From Acanthamoeba sp. SK_2022b (lineage: Eukaryota; Discosea; Longamoebia; Acanthamoebidae): DNA of 64,000 nucleotides. This document shows, one piece after another, positions 1-11,305 of the stretch (position 1 is its first letter; the number at the start of each line of letters is the position of its first letter). The notes under the pieces are model-generated. The model was not told the DNA's origin, did no database searches, and saw only the letters and a list, made by a program, of their open reading frames with translations. The stretch covers positions 61,655 to 125,654 of the forward strand of contig JANDJZ010000117.1 of assembly GCA_027943245.1 (NCBI GenBank), read 5' to 3'. Position numbers and translations under genes: made by a program.

Positions 1-28
1 CGGTTCTGAGAGTTGTGGTGCAGGCCAG

Positions 29-1407
29 ATACCGGTACTGGGCGAATGTCTGGCGCTGTTGGGCGACATTGGTACGGTCTGCTCGTGTGACGAGATATCG
101 TTTGCTTATGTACAATGTATGCGGTTTCAACAGGCTATCCCGCCAGGGACACGTACAGGGACTTCCTGTTGCAGCAGGCCGAGAGGTAATAGTGATACGT
201 GCCTGCACCTGGCAATGAAGACAGCTTTTACCAGTGCGACCTCATTGACCAATGGCCGCTTTCCTTCCAGGTTCGAGACGGTGTTCGTGGTGGCGGGCAA
301 CCACGAGTTCTATGCGTACGTAATTGTGTTGAGCTAGCTCCACAGCTTTAAAGGGTCGCTGACGGTGAGTGCAGCGCCGGCTCGATAAGTCCCGACTATG
401 AGGAGACCAAGGCTCGCATCCGCAGCATCTGCAGCGAAGCGCCCAAGAACAACCTCCATTTCCTCGACCGAACGAGTCTGTTGTACAAGGTGGGGCCTTG
501 TTCATGCCACAGTCGTGGCCGCCCGCTTGCCAGTGAGCTTCACTTACTGTTTGACATGCGCGCCACTAACCAAGGGCTACCGCATACTGGGCTGCACGCT
601 TTGGTCACATATCGCCATCGACACCCCCGACGCGGCCCTGGTCGAGGTACCGCCCTCCTCTTTGCCGCGATCCTTGCGGGGACTTACCGACAGCGCCCTG
701 TCCAGAAATCAGGCAGCGACTACAAAAAGATATTCGTGATCGACGCCGAGTCGGGTAAGAAGCGCAAGGCGACCGTGCGCGACTCTGTCGGCTGGCACGA
801 AGCAGGTGAGTTGGTTTGTCTTGAACGATAGCAAAGTTGTGCTCGTTCTCTCTCTTGCCCTCGCCAACAAATTTGGTTTTCCATCGACCAGATGTGGCGT
901 GGCTCAAGGAGGAGCTGGCCTTGGCGTTGGAGCGTAATGAAAAGGTTCATTCCTCCCCAAAAACAGTGAGCAGTAGGGGTGAGCGTTGGGGTGGATGACT
1001 CACGTGCGTTCTCTGATCGCAGGTGGTCGTGTTGACACACCACGCGCCGACGTTCAACAAAACATCGAGTCCCAAGTTCGAGCGGTCGGCCATGTCCTGC
1101 ATCTTCGCTTCCGATCTCACCTCCATGTTCGGCCAGCCCATCGTCGCCTGGCTGTTTGGACACACCGTACGCCGACCCGCCTTTGCTCTCATTTGTTGTC
1201 CCGTCCTGCTTGCTCTTGGCTCTCATCACCGTCTGGGCGGCAATTCAGCATTGGAGTTCGTCGCAGAGGGCCGGTGAGGTGTTGGTGGCCAGCAATCAGC
1301 TGGGCTACTTCAACGAGGCTGGGTCCACCAACTACGATTCACGCTTCTGCGTCTGCTATCCTTCGCCCACCTCGCCCGATCTCCCCTTTCTGTCGGGCAG
1401 CGGCTAG
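29..1407 (+). CDS. Calcineurin-like metallophosphoesterase, 5' end outside window
   Basis: This is the 3' part of a multi-exon gene. Exons that keep one frame are about 29-71, 134-185, 271-315, 390-489, 575-646, 706-805, 892-944, 1023-1166 and 1267-1407 (TAG). Exon 1 ends in an LLGDIG block and the third exon carries VVAGNHEFY, the GD and GNHE motifs that bind the di-metal centre of calcineurin-like phosphoesterases. Later exons supply THHAP and a GHT block, the last two metal-binding His motifs, followed by a SNQLGY-like strand. The family hydrolyses phosphomono- or diesters; the substrate here cannot be told. The C-terminal tail is Ser/Pro-rich. The start codon lies upstream of base 1. The donor at 945 (GTTCAT) is weak, but the frame joins well. 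The fold is secure and the exact function is unknown. Confidence 0.85.
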
Positions 1408-1535
1408 GCCCACAGGAAAGAACCGTTGCAACCAAACGCAATTTGTGTATTTTGTTAAAATAAAATAACAATTAGTAGGCTTGTCTGTTATTTGATTCAA
1501 TTCGTACAAGAAGCGGCCTGTTCAGTCTTTAGAAG

Positions 1536-3062
1536 ATGGAGCAGAGGAGGTTCTCCTTCCCGTCGTCGTGCCCAATACCTTCGTCGGATCCGCTCTACAA
1601 GTTGGCGGAAGGGAGGGAGCTATCTCAACAACTTGAGGGACTGTGTGGGATGAAGAACCTGGGGCAGGCCAAAACAAAGCTTCAGGGCATCCACAGAGAG
1701 GCCGACGAATTCCTGTCCTACGTCGTGCGATCGTTCAAGCTCGACTGGCAGGCCGCCTTTGTCCAGTCGATGGTCGATCTCGTTCTGGAAATGCAAAACG
1801 TTTCGGCCCACATCACCCGATTGATGCAGAACTTTGAACACTACATCCTCTTCTCCGTACCCACCCCTTATCCTTCCCTCAACTCCAACTCTTTCCTCTT
1901 GCAAGTGGTGATTAATCGTCAGTCTCTGAGCGTAGGAGCGACATCGACTGAACGTGGCGACCAACTCACTCGGCTTCTTGGGCGTCCTTCCTCCTGGTAC
2001 CTGCCGTTCCTGCACCATCACTGTCACCATCATTGCCATCGTCGTTTACGTCGTTTCTACATGTGTGTGCGTCGCACAACTGGCATCGTGTCGTGTGTGC
2101 CATCTCCCAGAGATACTGCAGCACATCCTCCAGTTTCTGGGGCCGAAGGAGCTCCTGCGCCGCGTCCCTCCGCTCAACCGACATCTGAACGAACTCACCC
2201 ACGACAACGCCTTGTGGAAGTCCATGTGCAGGTTCGACCTACCTCGCCTTCTTCTCTCCAACTGTGCTTGATCGTGACTCTTACACTACGTCGCCGATGG
2301 CCGTCAGGAAGCACATACCCTCGCATCCCGTTGAGATGGAGTTCTGGTTCCTCAAGCGCGTGGAGAAGGAAGCGCTGCTCAATCAAGGCGGCAAGCTGGG
2401 CAAGCACCATAGCCGCCTCAACTCGGCGCGCTCGCGTGAACGCGCGTTCTTGCCGTCGCAGGCCTGTGCCGACTCGGAGTGCAGCCCGGACGACGACACG
2501 CGGGACGACAACTGCGCAAGCAGCAACGACGACGCCGTCATCGCCTCAAACATCAGAAGCAGCAACTGCAGCAACACCAGCGGCATGATCGAGAACGACA
2601 GCGACAACCACAGCAACCTCAGTAGCAACAGCAACAACAGCAACAATGACCTTGAGGACCGGGAGGAGCGCGCCTCCGCCAACGCGATTGAGATGCAATC
2701 GACGACAGGCGGCAGCGCAAGCGAGGCGGTCTCCAGCAAGAGGAGGGACAGGGAGCGAAACCATCCATTCTACAAGGAGGAGAGCGACAAGTCGTTCCTG
2801 TGGGGCCGCGGCGGGTCACTGGGCGCGTCGTCGTCCTCGGCCCTGGTGTCGTCTGACTCGGACGTGGCCGCGGCCCAGCCGCCCAAGATCAAGAGCGGGT
2901 GGCGCGGCGTGTTCCGCAAGTACCACCAGTTGGAGCGCAACTGGAAGGAGGGCAACTGCGCCGTGAAGACCCTGGTGTCACGACGTCGCGTCTACTGCAT
3001 CCTCTTCTCCGAGGAGAAGCAGCTGCTATGGAGCGGCAACGCCAAAGGTTATACCCTTACCG

Positions 3063-3123
<61 letters not shown>

Positions 3124-5060
3124 CTGTGTTTTATGATGAATTTGACTACGACAACGCTGCGTTGTGTGTTTGGGTTTGATTGTCGTTTTGACTTTTCGTG
3201 ACCCCGCAGGGACGATCAAGCGGCTGGACCTGATCAACTACTACCCACTGCGAGAGATCAAGGCGCACGACTCGGCCATCAATTGCCTGCAGACGCTCGA
3301 GAACTGCAACACGTCGTGGGACGAGGAGAACATTGCCTACCGAAGTCGATCCCGGCGAGGGTAATTATTGTTTGCTATTGGTTCAGTGCAATTTAGTGCT
3401 TTTTTAATTATTTATTTGACACGATTCATTTTAAAACCTACAAATAATAACAATGATGAATCGGACTTACCTTACAGGGATCAAGACCACGTCAAGCAAC
3501 TTAAGTCGAGTCGAGAAGAAACGCGCGAGGAGGCGGCCGGGCTCGTGCCGCCCAGCAACGACTGCAACGATCTTCTCTTCTCGTGTTCCTCCGACAACAC
3601 CATCAAGGTCTGGCGGCAGAGCATCGTCTCCGACGAGCCGCTATCCGTTATGAGCGAAGGTGGCCCTCTTCTATCCTCGTTTATTCACGACATTTATTAT
3701 TTTATTTATTTTATTTTTTTGATTATATTAATCTTAGATGTTCAGCGCAAGGAGGCCACCAAGGCCCCGTGCAAATGATCAAGCTTTGCGACGACGGCCA
3801 CAAGCTCCTATCCTGTTCTCTGGACCAAACCCTCAAGCTCTTCGATGTGGACACATCGACGTGTATTGCCACCCTCAAGGTAGAGCCGCCTGGCTTCATA
3901 GCCGTCGATTCCCGCGGCACATGACTTACAACGCTTTGACGCCCTGTCGTGATCATCGTAGGATACGACCGCCGTGCGGTGTGTACAGTTGGACAAGGAG
4001 ACCGGGTGTATCATATCAGGCGGCAGTGATGTACGTGCTTGTCCCCATTCATTGTTGGCCGAGTCAGTGGTTGCGACGAGAGCACATCACATCGCCACAG
4101 GCTAATGCTTGTGTACGCAATCTCAAACGCGTGCAGGGGATGATCAAACTGTGGGACCCACGACTCAAGGGAACGGGCGACTACGCAGCAGACTCGAGCG
4201 GGCCAGTGGCCTGTGTGTACAGAATCCCAACAGGTAACCTTTCCGGACCAGCGAGCTTTATAATAATAATGATAATTATTATTAATAAATAATTTATGAT
4301 TGGAATGTCATTCTCGGCGGTCAGGACTGGGCAAGGTGATGTGCCTACAAGCCAACAAAGCCAAGCTCTTCGTGGGCGGCGACAGTGACCGCAAACACAA
4401 CTTCCCCATTTTCGTCTACAACCTTCAGAAATTGACTGGCACGACTCCTCTCCTCTCGCTCGTGCGTGCGTGCGTGCGGCATGTCACCAGCGCTTATCGG
4501 CCGAGGCTCATCAACGCGTTGCCGCATGGACGTACAGGTGTGGTGCGGCACTACGACAAGACGCTGATCCCATGCAGCTCCTCGGACTCCTACGCCGTCC
4601 TCAAGGAGGCCGAGTTCATGGGCCACAGCGACCGCATATGGACGCTCCAGGCATCCCTGGGGCGACTCGTGACCGGTGCGCCCACTGCTCCGTTCCCTTT
4701 CCATCAGGTTTGCCTTCGCTGACCTCAACGCACGCATGTCCGCACGCGCGCACGCAGGCTCGAGAGATGGCAATGTGCGAGTGTGGAATTACAGCCACTG
4801 CCCTAACGCGACCGAGAGCGTGGACAAGAAGGAGTCGGGCAGCTACATCTTGGGCAAACCCCACCAAAGGTAACACACATAACAGATGCACACATAACCA
4901 ACCGGAGAGCTCACCAAGTGACTCAATGCCATTGTGTATTGGGGGGGGGGTGGCCTCCATCGCCAGGCACTCGAACTCAATCTATTGGCTGCAGTTCTCG
5001 TCGACGCGCATCGTGACCGCATCGGCCGACCACACCATCAAGATCTGGAACTTTGCCTGA
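1536..5060 (+). CDS. F-box/WD40-repeat protein
   Basis: The gene starts at the ATG at 1536, which opens an N-terminal helical region of about 107 codons (to about 1856). An F-box follows (LPEILQHILQFLG near 2100-2230, ending in ALWKSMC). A long Ser/Asn/Asp-rich linker exon (2321-3048) ends in the YHQLERNWKEGNC segment typical of the F-box/WD40 junction. From 3211 a chain of short exons encodes about seven WD repeats, with signature ends such as SSDNTIKVW, SLDQTLKLF, GMIKLWD, RDGNVRVWN and SADHTIKIW. The TGA is at 5058-5060. By family knowledge it would be a substrate receptor of an SCF ubiquitin ligase: the F-box binds Skp1 and the propeller binds a (phospho)degron. The exon or exons between 1857 and 2110 are uncertain. 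The intron at 3050 holds a (GTT)n tract. The substrate is unknown. Confidence 0.85.
3064..3122 (+). repeat. (GTT)n microsatellite in an F-box/WD40 intron
   Basis: About 20 uninterrupted GTT units lie inside the intron that follows the GNAK codons of the F-box/WD40 gene. The tract falls between a GTTATA donor and a CCCGCAG acceptor, so it is not coding. Confidence 0.9.
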
Positions 5061-5412
5061 GCGCGCCTCCCCCGTTCAGCCACCGCCTCGCCTAGGCAAC
5101 AAAATGGCCAATGGTCATGACCGCACATAGATATTCTATTAAAAAAGCAATGTACAATGGTTGCGTCTTGTAAAATATCTGTCACTGACAAACCTCACGC
5201 CGCCCAAGGCAATGCGCAGATCACAACAACGGTCACAAGCACACCGCCATGCTCTCACAGCACTGCCAGTCTGTGCTTCCAGACAGTTTCAGATGACAAC
5301 AGGGAACTTAAAGTTGCCCAATACCGAAGCCCGGGCTTTTCGGTGAGCAGGGCAACTGCGCCAACTGGGAAAAGCTGAGGAAGGACTTCTTGTGCGCACT
5401 GTTGGAAGCGAG
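5061..5412. other. Intergenic stretch between the WD40 and armadillo genes
   Basis: This holds the 3' end of the F-box/WD40 gene and the leader of the next unit. An AT-rich ATTAAAAAAGC-type segment near 5138 could serve for polyadenylation. A short open frame (about 5310-5450, reading GLFGEQGNCANW) looks protein-like, but the second armadillo copy lacks it, so I do not call it a gene. Confidence 0.4.
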
Positions 5413-5800
5413 ATGGAAGGAAGTGGGCGAGTGCCGCGTGTGAGCACCACCAAGGAGAGGCTGGTGGCGTCCAACCGCGACGACAGCCGTGCGGAGCGGG
5501 AGTTGGTCGACGAGACTGTTCTCGCACTCGCCACCTGGAACAAGAAGGTGGGTGAGGGCGGCGGGCAGGGCGGGGGCGAGGACGAGGGCGATGAAGATGA
5601 TGAGTACCTCATCGGCCCACTCAGCAAGCACGCCCCCCCAAAGACACAATGTTTTTCTCGCTTGCTTTTCTACAGTTCTTGTTTTATTCATTAACATCAG
5701 CAACTACGCGCAGGCTCGGGTTTCAACTCTTCTACCCTTGGCTCGACCCTGTCAAAGGCACCGTCCTGCTGCTGCTTGCACCGCCATACGAGCTGACATT
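5413..5800 (+). other. Conserved upstream ORF/exon pair ahead of armadillo gene 1
   Basis: An ATG at 5413 opens a frame starting MEGSGR, followed by the charged block TTKERLVASNRDD and ending in a KHAPP segment near 5640. After a short AT-rich gap a second block (5715-5800) reads LFYPWLDPVKGTVLLL before a stop. Both blocks recur with mostly synonymous changes in front of the second armadillo gene (13211-13540), which argues for selection on protein. I could not join them cleanly to the armadillo frame that starts at 5836, because a stop lies just upstream of that ATG. They may be a separate small two-exon gene or a 5' exon with an unusual junction. Confidence 0.4.
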
Positions 5801-5835
5801 TACCTGACGCCATCACGCGTTCCATCGCGGCCATA

Positions 5836-6181
5836 ATGGCAGAGGCCAACAAGTTCTACTTTGCCAAGCAGGAGGGGGCCTTGGAAACGCTCATCTCGTT
5901 GGTGGAAAACACCAAACATAGCCACATCTTGCGCTACTACGCCATCGGCTGCCTCTGGAACTTTGCCTCCAACGGTACCGTGCTTCTTGAGCCGCCGATG
6001 ACGGCCAGTTCTTTCACCTTCTGCCGATTTGACGGGCCCACAACAGACGAGCTGTCGCGCATCGTGCTCGAGATGGGAGCTCTTGAGGCCATGTTCGCAC
6101 AGGTGCGGTCGAACGACATCGACCTGGTCTCATCGGCCATTGGGTGCCTCTGGGGCTACCTCGAATTCGGTAAGTGTCATC

Positions 6182-6246
<65 letters not shown>

Positions 6247-7403
6247 ATGGATCGAGAGATTTAATACGATTGCGTGTCAGAGGACGTGCAGGAACAGGCG
6301 GTTATGGTGGGCGTGAGCGACACGCTGATCGATTTGGCCGGCCACCTGGACCGGGTATCCGAGTCGGAGCACACTTGCCTTTTCGGCTGCCTCCTCTGCC
6401 TCGCCTTCAATCGTGCGCGCCCTCCCCCGCTCTCCCTACTGGTTTCTTGTGTAGCCATCAATTTAACTCCCCCGAGACCAACTCGGCTCGCCACACAGCC
6501 AAATGCCGGCGGCGTTTGGTCGAGCGCAATGCCCCTCAGAAGGTCATATCGGTGGTGTCGTCCACACAAGACAACATGCTCCGCTACGTGGGCGTCATTT
6601 GCCTGGCCCTTCTCACGCTCGATCGTACCACCACCTCCATTTCCACCGCTCCAGCCATCCAGACAGCACGCTTGCTCGCGGTTCGCAGAAACCTCACACA
6701 CAACACACAACGCACAACACACAACACACATACACGACAGCGGAAAGCGATGAGCAACTGTTGGAACTGGGCGTGCTGATGCACGTCAACGATTTCCTCG
6801 ACGCTCTGCGACCACAAGTATGTCTCGGAGCGTAGATAATTTTTTTAATTTTTGGTTTTATCTATTTAATTTATCATCAATTTTTGATACTTATCTTTCT
6901 TCTGACAGGACATTGCCAAGCTGGATGAGGAGCAGGGAATGGTGTGGAAGTTCATTCAGCCGTTCTTTTCGCTCATGTCGTCGCGCCACGCACCGATACG
7001 TTGGCTGAGCGGCTTCATCCTCGCCACGCTCGCACAAACGCGTACGGCTGTCCTTCCTTGCCAGAGCTCAAGCGCCAACTCAACTGTGCAAACTCAAACA
7101 ATGCCTACAGCTGTGCACAGGCCGCTGTTTAAGGACGAAGAGTTGGTGGGCGATCTGTTAGCCATTCGGATGACGACGCACGACGAGCGGCTGCAGGGCT
7201 ATCTCGATATAGCGCTCTCCTTCCTGCGACCGCTGGGCATTGTGGAGGCGCCCTCGCTCCTCTCGCTCAGTGCCTACAGTGTGCGTAGCAGGATCCTGCT
7301 CACGAATGGCGCCGACCAACTGCAGCAGCCGATCGAGCCAGTCGACACGAGCCTTCTGCCACAGCACCTCCACGAACGCTTTGCCTTCTCCTCGCCCCTA
7401 TGA
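5836..7403 (+). CDS. Armadillo-type helical repeat protein, copy 1
   Basis: The start is the ATG at 5836 (MAEANKFYFAKQEGALE). The exons follow in one frame: LRYYAIGCLWNFASN, then DELSRIVLEMGALEAMFAQV, EDVQEQAVMVGVSDTLIDL, RRLVERNAPQKVISVV, LMHVNDFLDALRPQ, GMVWKFIQPFFSLMSS and a last exon from about 7120 to the TGA at 7403. The alternating amphipathic helices with Asn and Gly at turns (AIGCLWNFA, AIGCLWGYLEFG) are the pattern of armadillo/ARM-like repeats. Such proteins are usually binding scaffolds; no catalytic motif is visible. The intron at 6173 is a (GT)n tract. A close paralogue lies at 13568-15149 and a broken one at 7513. The partner and pathway are unknown. Confidence 0.75.
6184..6244 (+). 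repeat. (GT)n microsatellite in an armadillo gene intron
   Basis: About 30 GT units directly follow the GTAAGTGTCATCACT donor region. The homologous intron in the second copy (13931) has only a few scattered TG steps, so the tract expanded after duplication. Confidence 0.9.
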
Positions 7404-7451
7404 GCCCTCATAGCAGAACCTCCTCTATTATCATTTGACCATCCATAAAAC

Positions 7452-7860
7452 TTGGTGAAGAGTGAAATTTGTTGCCCTGACATTTACACTATCTTGACAC
7501 GTTCCACCATCCATGGACATCATGGCAGAGGCCAACAAGTTATACTTTGCCAAGCAGGAGGGGGCCTTGGAAAAGCTCATTGCACTGGTAGACAACACAC
7601 AAAGCCCCCTTGTGCGTTACTACGCCATCAACTGCCTCATGAACTTTGCCCCAATGGTGCGGTGGTTCTATCTGTGGCCTGCTGCTGAGCCACAGATGAT
7701 GGCCATTATTCTTGACCCAGTGCTGTCCACTGGTGCACATATGCTCAAGTGGGAACTCTTGAGGCCATGTTGCACAGCTGTGGTCAAACAATCCCAACCT
7801 GGTCTCATCGGGCATTGGCTGGGGCTACCTTGAATTTGGTAAGTGTCATCATTGTGGGTG
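7452..7860 (+). pseudogene. Truncated, CpG-decayed third copy of the armadillo gene
   Basis: From about 7464 the DNA matches the start of the armadillo gene at 13568: same ATG context, same EANKLYFAKQEGALEKLIAL block, then the second exon to its GTAAGTGTCATCATTGTG donor (about 7840-7855). It then stops; later exons are missing and a TGG/GTG-rich tract follows. Against the 13568 copy most changes are CpG to TpG or CpA: TTCGCC to TTTGCC, GCGCTG to GCACTG, CTCGTG to CTTGTG, CTCGAG to CTCAAG, CTCGAATTCGG to CTTGAATTTGG. One G/C loss in the second exon shifts the frame. It has no function that I can support as protein. Confidence 0.8.
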
Positions 7861-7919
7861 TGACCATGCATGTGTTTCAACAAATGCTGCATGTGTTGTG
7901 TGCACATGGGTGGTGTTGC

Positions 7920-9005
7920 TTAATTTTGCAGAGGACTGACTTGTGATGATTTTGTGGGGTGTTGATGCTGTGGAGGTGTTGTGGTGATGTGGTGGTGATG
8001 TGGTGATGGTGCTGGTGTGGTGGTATTGTGGTGGTGTAGTGATGTTATGGTGTGGTGATGTTGTGGTGCTGTGGTAATGTTGGTGGTTAAGTTGTGTTGT
8101 TTTGATTTCATGTTGTGGTGATGTGGGGAGTGTGTGATGTGGTGGTGAAGTGGTGATAGCGATGGTGTGGTTTTGTGGTGATGGTGTGGTGTTGTGGTGG
8201 TGTTTTTGTGGTAATGTTCTTGAGATGTGGTGTTGTTGTGGTGTTGTGGTGGTGTTGGTGGTGTTGTGGTGTTGGTGGTGTTGGAATGTTGTGGTGGCAG
8301 TGGTGTTGTTGGGTATTTTGATCTTGTGGTGTGGTGGTTGTGGTGATGCTGTGACACTGCCCTACAGTTTCCAATGCCACTGTAGACAAGTCAGGTGCTG
8401 TCTACAGAAAAAGAGTCACTGTCTCATTTTTCCTGAACACCCAGTTTGGTGATGTGGTGGTGGTGTTGTGGTGGTGTGGTGACATTGGTGGTGTGATGTT
8501 GTGGTGGTGGTGGTGGTGGTGGTGGTGGTAGTTTGTGAGTTGGTGGTGGTGGTGGTGGTGGTGGTGGTGGTGGTGGTGGTGGTGGTGGTGGTGGTGGTGG
8601 TGGTGGTGGTGGTGGTGGTGGTGAGGTGGTGGTGGTGGTGGTGGTGGTGGTGGTGGTGGTGGTGGTGGTGGTGGTGGTGGTGGTGGTGGTGGTGGTGGTG
8701 GTGGTGGTGGTGGTGGTGGTGGTGGTGGTGGGGGGGGTGGTGGTGGTGGTGGTGGTGGTGGTGGTGGTGGTGGTGGTGGTGGTGGTGGTGTGAGGTGGTG
8801 GTGGTGGTGAGGTGGTGGGGTGGTGGTGAAATGATGTGGTGAGTGAGGTGGTGTGGTGGTGAAGAATTGGTGGTGGGTGAGTGGTGGTGGTGAGGTGGTG
8901 GTGGTTGTGGTGGTGTGGTGGTGTTGTGGTGTGGTGGTGTGGTGGTGGTGTGGTTGTTGTGGTGGTGGTGTGGTTGTGGTGGTTGTGGTGGTGGTGGTGG
9001 TGATG
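7920..9005. repeat. Degenerate GTG/TGG-rich low-complexity tract
   Basis: About 1.1 kb made almost only of TGG, GTG and TGGTGT steps, with near-pure (TGG)n runs at about 8500-8530, 8540-8623 and 8630-8790. One normal island sits at about 8350-8450 (CACTGCCCTACAG...). Only one CpG occurs across this tract (8160). Long open frames on both strands (poly-Val/Trp/Gly on plus, poly-Pro/His/Thr on minus) are by-products of the repeat. The G-rich plus strand could adopt unusual structure. Confidence 0.9.
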
Positions 9006-9560
9006 TGAGCAAGGTCTATATGCTGCCCTTCCAGAAGAAGCTGGCCACCATCGGGGACAGCCAACAGATCTACAGTGGCCTGAGCTGCTTCCTCCCCACC
9101 TACTTGGCGCATGCCTGTCAGGTAGTCGTCACGTGGCAAGTTGTCACCCATTCATCATCCTCACCCTTGTCATTTATCATCACCATTATCACCTTCGTCT
9201 TTGTCTTCTTCAGGACTCAGACCCACTGAAGATCGTGGCCAACAAGTTTATGTGGGTGCTGTCCTTCAAGTGGATCACCATCGGCGTGCCAAGATGGAGA
9301 GTCATCTACCTCGTCTACAACTCCTACGCCCTCGCCAGCGTCACCCCACCGAGTTCGTCCCCCTCCATCGTCATCACCATGAACGAAGAAGAAGAAGATG
9401 CAGAAGAAGCAGAAGAAGATTACAATCACCTGTTACATGGTATCAATTAATTTTTTCATTAACCACAGCTTTCCGCGGCCCCGCAACACAATTCGTGCCT
9501 CCGAACTGAAGCTTCTGGTCTCCTTGGCAAACTTTTGAGGCCCTTTGGCTTCAAGCTCGG
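9006..9560 (+). other. Unassigned coding-like fragments after the TGG tract
   Basis: Two pieces look like exons. One is about 9010-9120 (YMLPFQKKLATIGDS), followed by a GTAGTCG donor. The other is about 9215-9350 (DPLKIVANKFMWVLSFKW and WRVIYLVYNSYALASV), preceded by a CTTCTTCAG acceptor. After them come a GAA-rich run (9383-9420) and a stop. I recognise no family and see no credible start. They may be the 3' remnant of a gene whose 5' part was replaced by the repeat tract. Confidence 0.3.
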
Positions 9561-9581
9561 AACTTTATACCAGTACCAGAG

Positions 9582-11305
9582 ATGATGTTGATGGTGGTCG
9601 TGGTCCTTTTGCTTGCCCAAGCGCAAGTGGACGCGACTTGCTCTAGCCCCGGAATCTTGAGCGGGGCCTCCTCAACTTGGCAATACGAGAATGCGACCTA
9701 CGTGGCCCAGGCCTTTCAAGTGCAGAACAACCAGACCACGCTCTCCTCCATCGCCATCGGGCTCATAAACAGCAACAGCATCCGTGCGCTTTTTTCCACC
9801 ACTCCTTCTCTCTGTCTCATCGGTAACATCATCTTGATGCTTGTTCACGCAGTTGATATCGCGCTTGGCGCGGCTGAGGTCCGCTCCAACAACCAGAGCA
9901 GCAGCACACCTGCCAACGGGCCTGCGCTCATCTCGTTCAACGTGTCCGACGTCCTTTTGCCCTACAGAGCCGCCAACCAGACGCAGAACTACTGGGTTTC
10001 CGACGCCAACAACGCCACTCTCTCCGCCGACCTGTACTGGATGGTGTTCTACATGCCCGACATGAGCATCCTCCTGGGCCTTTCCGATACCACGAAGGCT
10101 TCTCCGATCCAATACGTCAACGATGCTCTCTTCACAGATGGCAGCGGTTGGGACTCCTTGGACTCCTCGATCTTCTTGACTATTCTGGGCTGCGTAAGCT
10201 CGCCGTCGCCGTCGCCGTCGGTGTCGCCCCCACTGTCACCCTCGCCCTCGCCCTCGAGTTCTCCTATGTCCTCGACGTCGCCGGTGGCTTCACCATCTTA
10301 CGCGCCGCCACAGCAAGGCGAAATCATCGCCACCACCAACGTGACCGCGACCTTTGACGAGCTAGCGCCTTCCGTCAACGTGTCGGCCGAGGGCGTGGCC
10401 AACGCTAAAGCCAGCTTCATCGATCTGAAGCTGGGCAACACAATCGTGTCCGCCGGGGACGTTGGTATGTTCTTTCTTTCAACTGGTCCTTTCAAGTTGC
10501 CAGCCGACCTCTTTCTGGATAGATCTTTGATTCGTCAACCTTTCTTGTAGGGTACGACGTGACTAAGTCTGAGACCCAGTCGGGCGACGGCAAACCGATC
10601 TCAACAACCTATGCGTACGCCGCCCAGATCAGCGTTATCAACACGACCGTGCAACAGGCGTTCACGTTTGCCCACGCCAGCACGTCAGGCAACTTCTTCG
10701 GACTGCCTTACGACCTGCCCAAGGGCGTGGTCAAGTGGTCCGTCAACTTGACCACCTCCTCCGGGTCCGCTTCAGCTCTCAACTCTGGCCTAGAGCTGCG
10801 ATATGGAGTGGTATCAGGCGCTACCAGAGCTCTGCCCGTGGTCCGATTGCTCAACACGCCCAAGGCCAACATGACCACCTACTTGGTGCGCCTCGACTCG
10901 TCATCATCAGCAGCCATCGTGACCGTGGAAGTCTTTGACGTGGCTCTCGTCGACGGTGCCTTTGCCGCCATCACGCACGACGTCATGTTGATCGACGTCA
11001 GCTCCTCGGGAACGGGGTCAGTGGTGCTGGTGTTGCGGTTCCCGCCGTTCAGCGAGACCGTGGCGTACGACCCAAGCATCGGCCTGGGCGCGCTACTTGG
11101 CTCCTCAAGCAGTGATGGAGGTGACGGGACATCGTCAGCAGTTGTGGTGGGCGTGGCGGTGGCGGTGCCGGTGGCCGTGGTGGCTGTGGTGACGGGGCTC
11201 ATGGCGGGCGTGGTCGTGGCCTGGTGGCGCAACAGATCGAGAAATGACAGAGGCAGTGTGAACTTCAGCCTCGAGGAGAACGATGAAGCTGAAGAGGCTC
11301 TCTAG
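9582..11305 (+). CDS. Type I membrane glycoprotein with Ser/Pro stalk
   Basis: The ATG at 9582 starts a clear signal peptide (MMLMVVVVLLLAQAQVDA). The ectodomain is rich in Asn-X-Ser/Thr sites (NATY, NQTT, NQSS, NVSD) and is split by a Ser/Pro stalk of repeated SPSP units near residues 205-250. An intron of about 87 bp (GTATGT...TTGTAG, 10464-10550) separates two ectodomain halves; the second repeats some beta-rich features of the first. Near the C-terminus AVVVGVAVAVPVAVVAVVTG and the following residues form one membrane helix, then a basic stop-transfer (RNRSRN) and a short acidic tail ending at 11305. It is most likely a surface or endomembrane glycoprotein. I cannot place the ectodomain in a named family. 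A possible 30-nt intron at 9822 is unresolved. Confidence 0.7.

Noticed and set aside
8402..9151. 249-codon minus-strand ORF rich in Pro, His and Thr
   Set aside because: It is the translation of the TGG/GTG array; all frames stay open in it and there is no domain outside the repeat.
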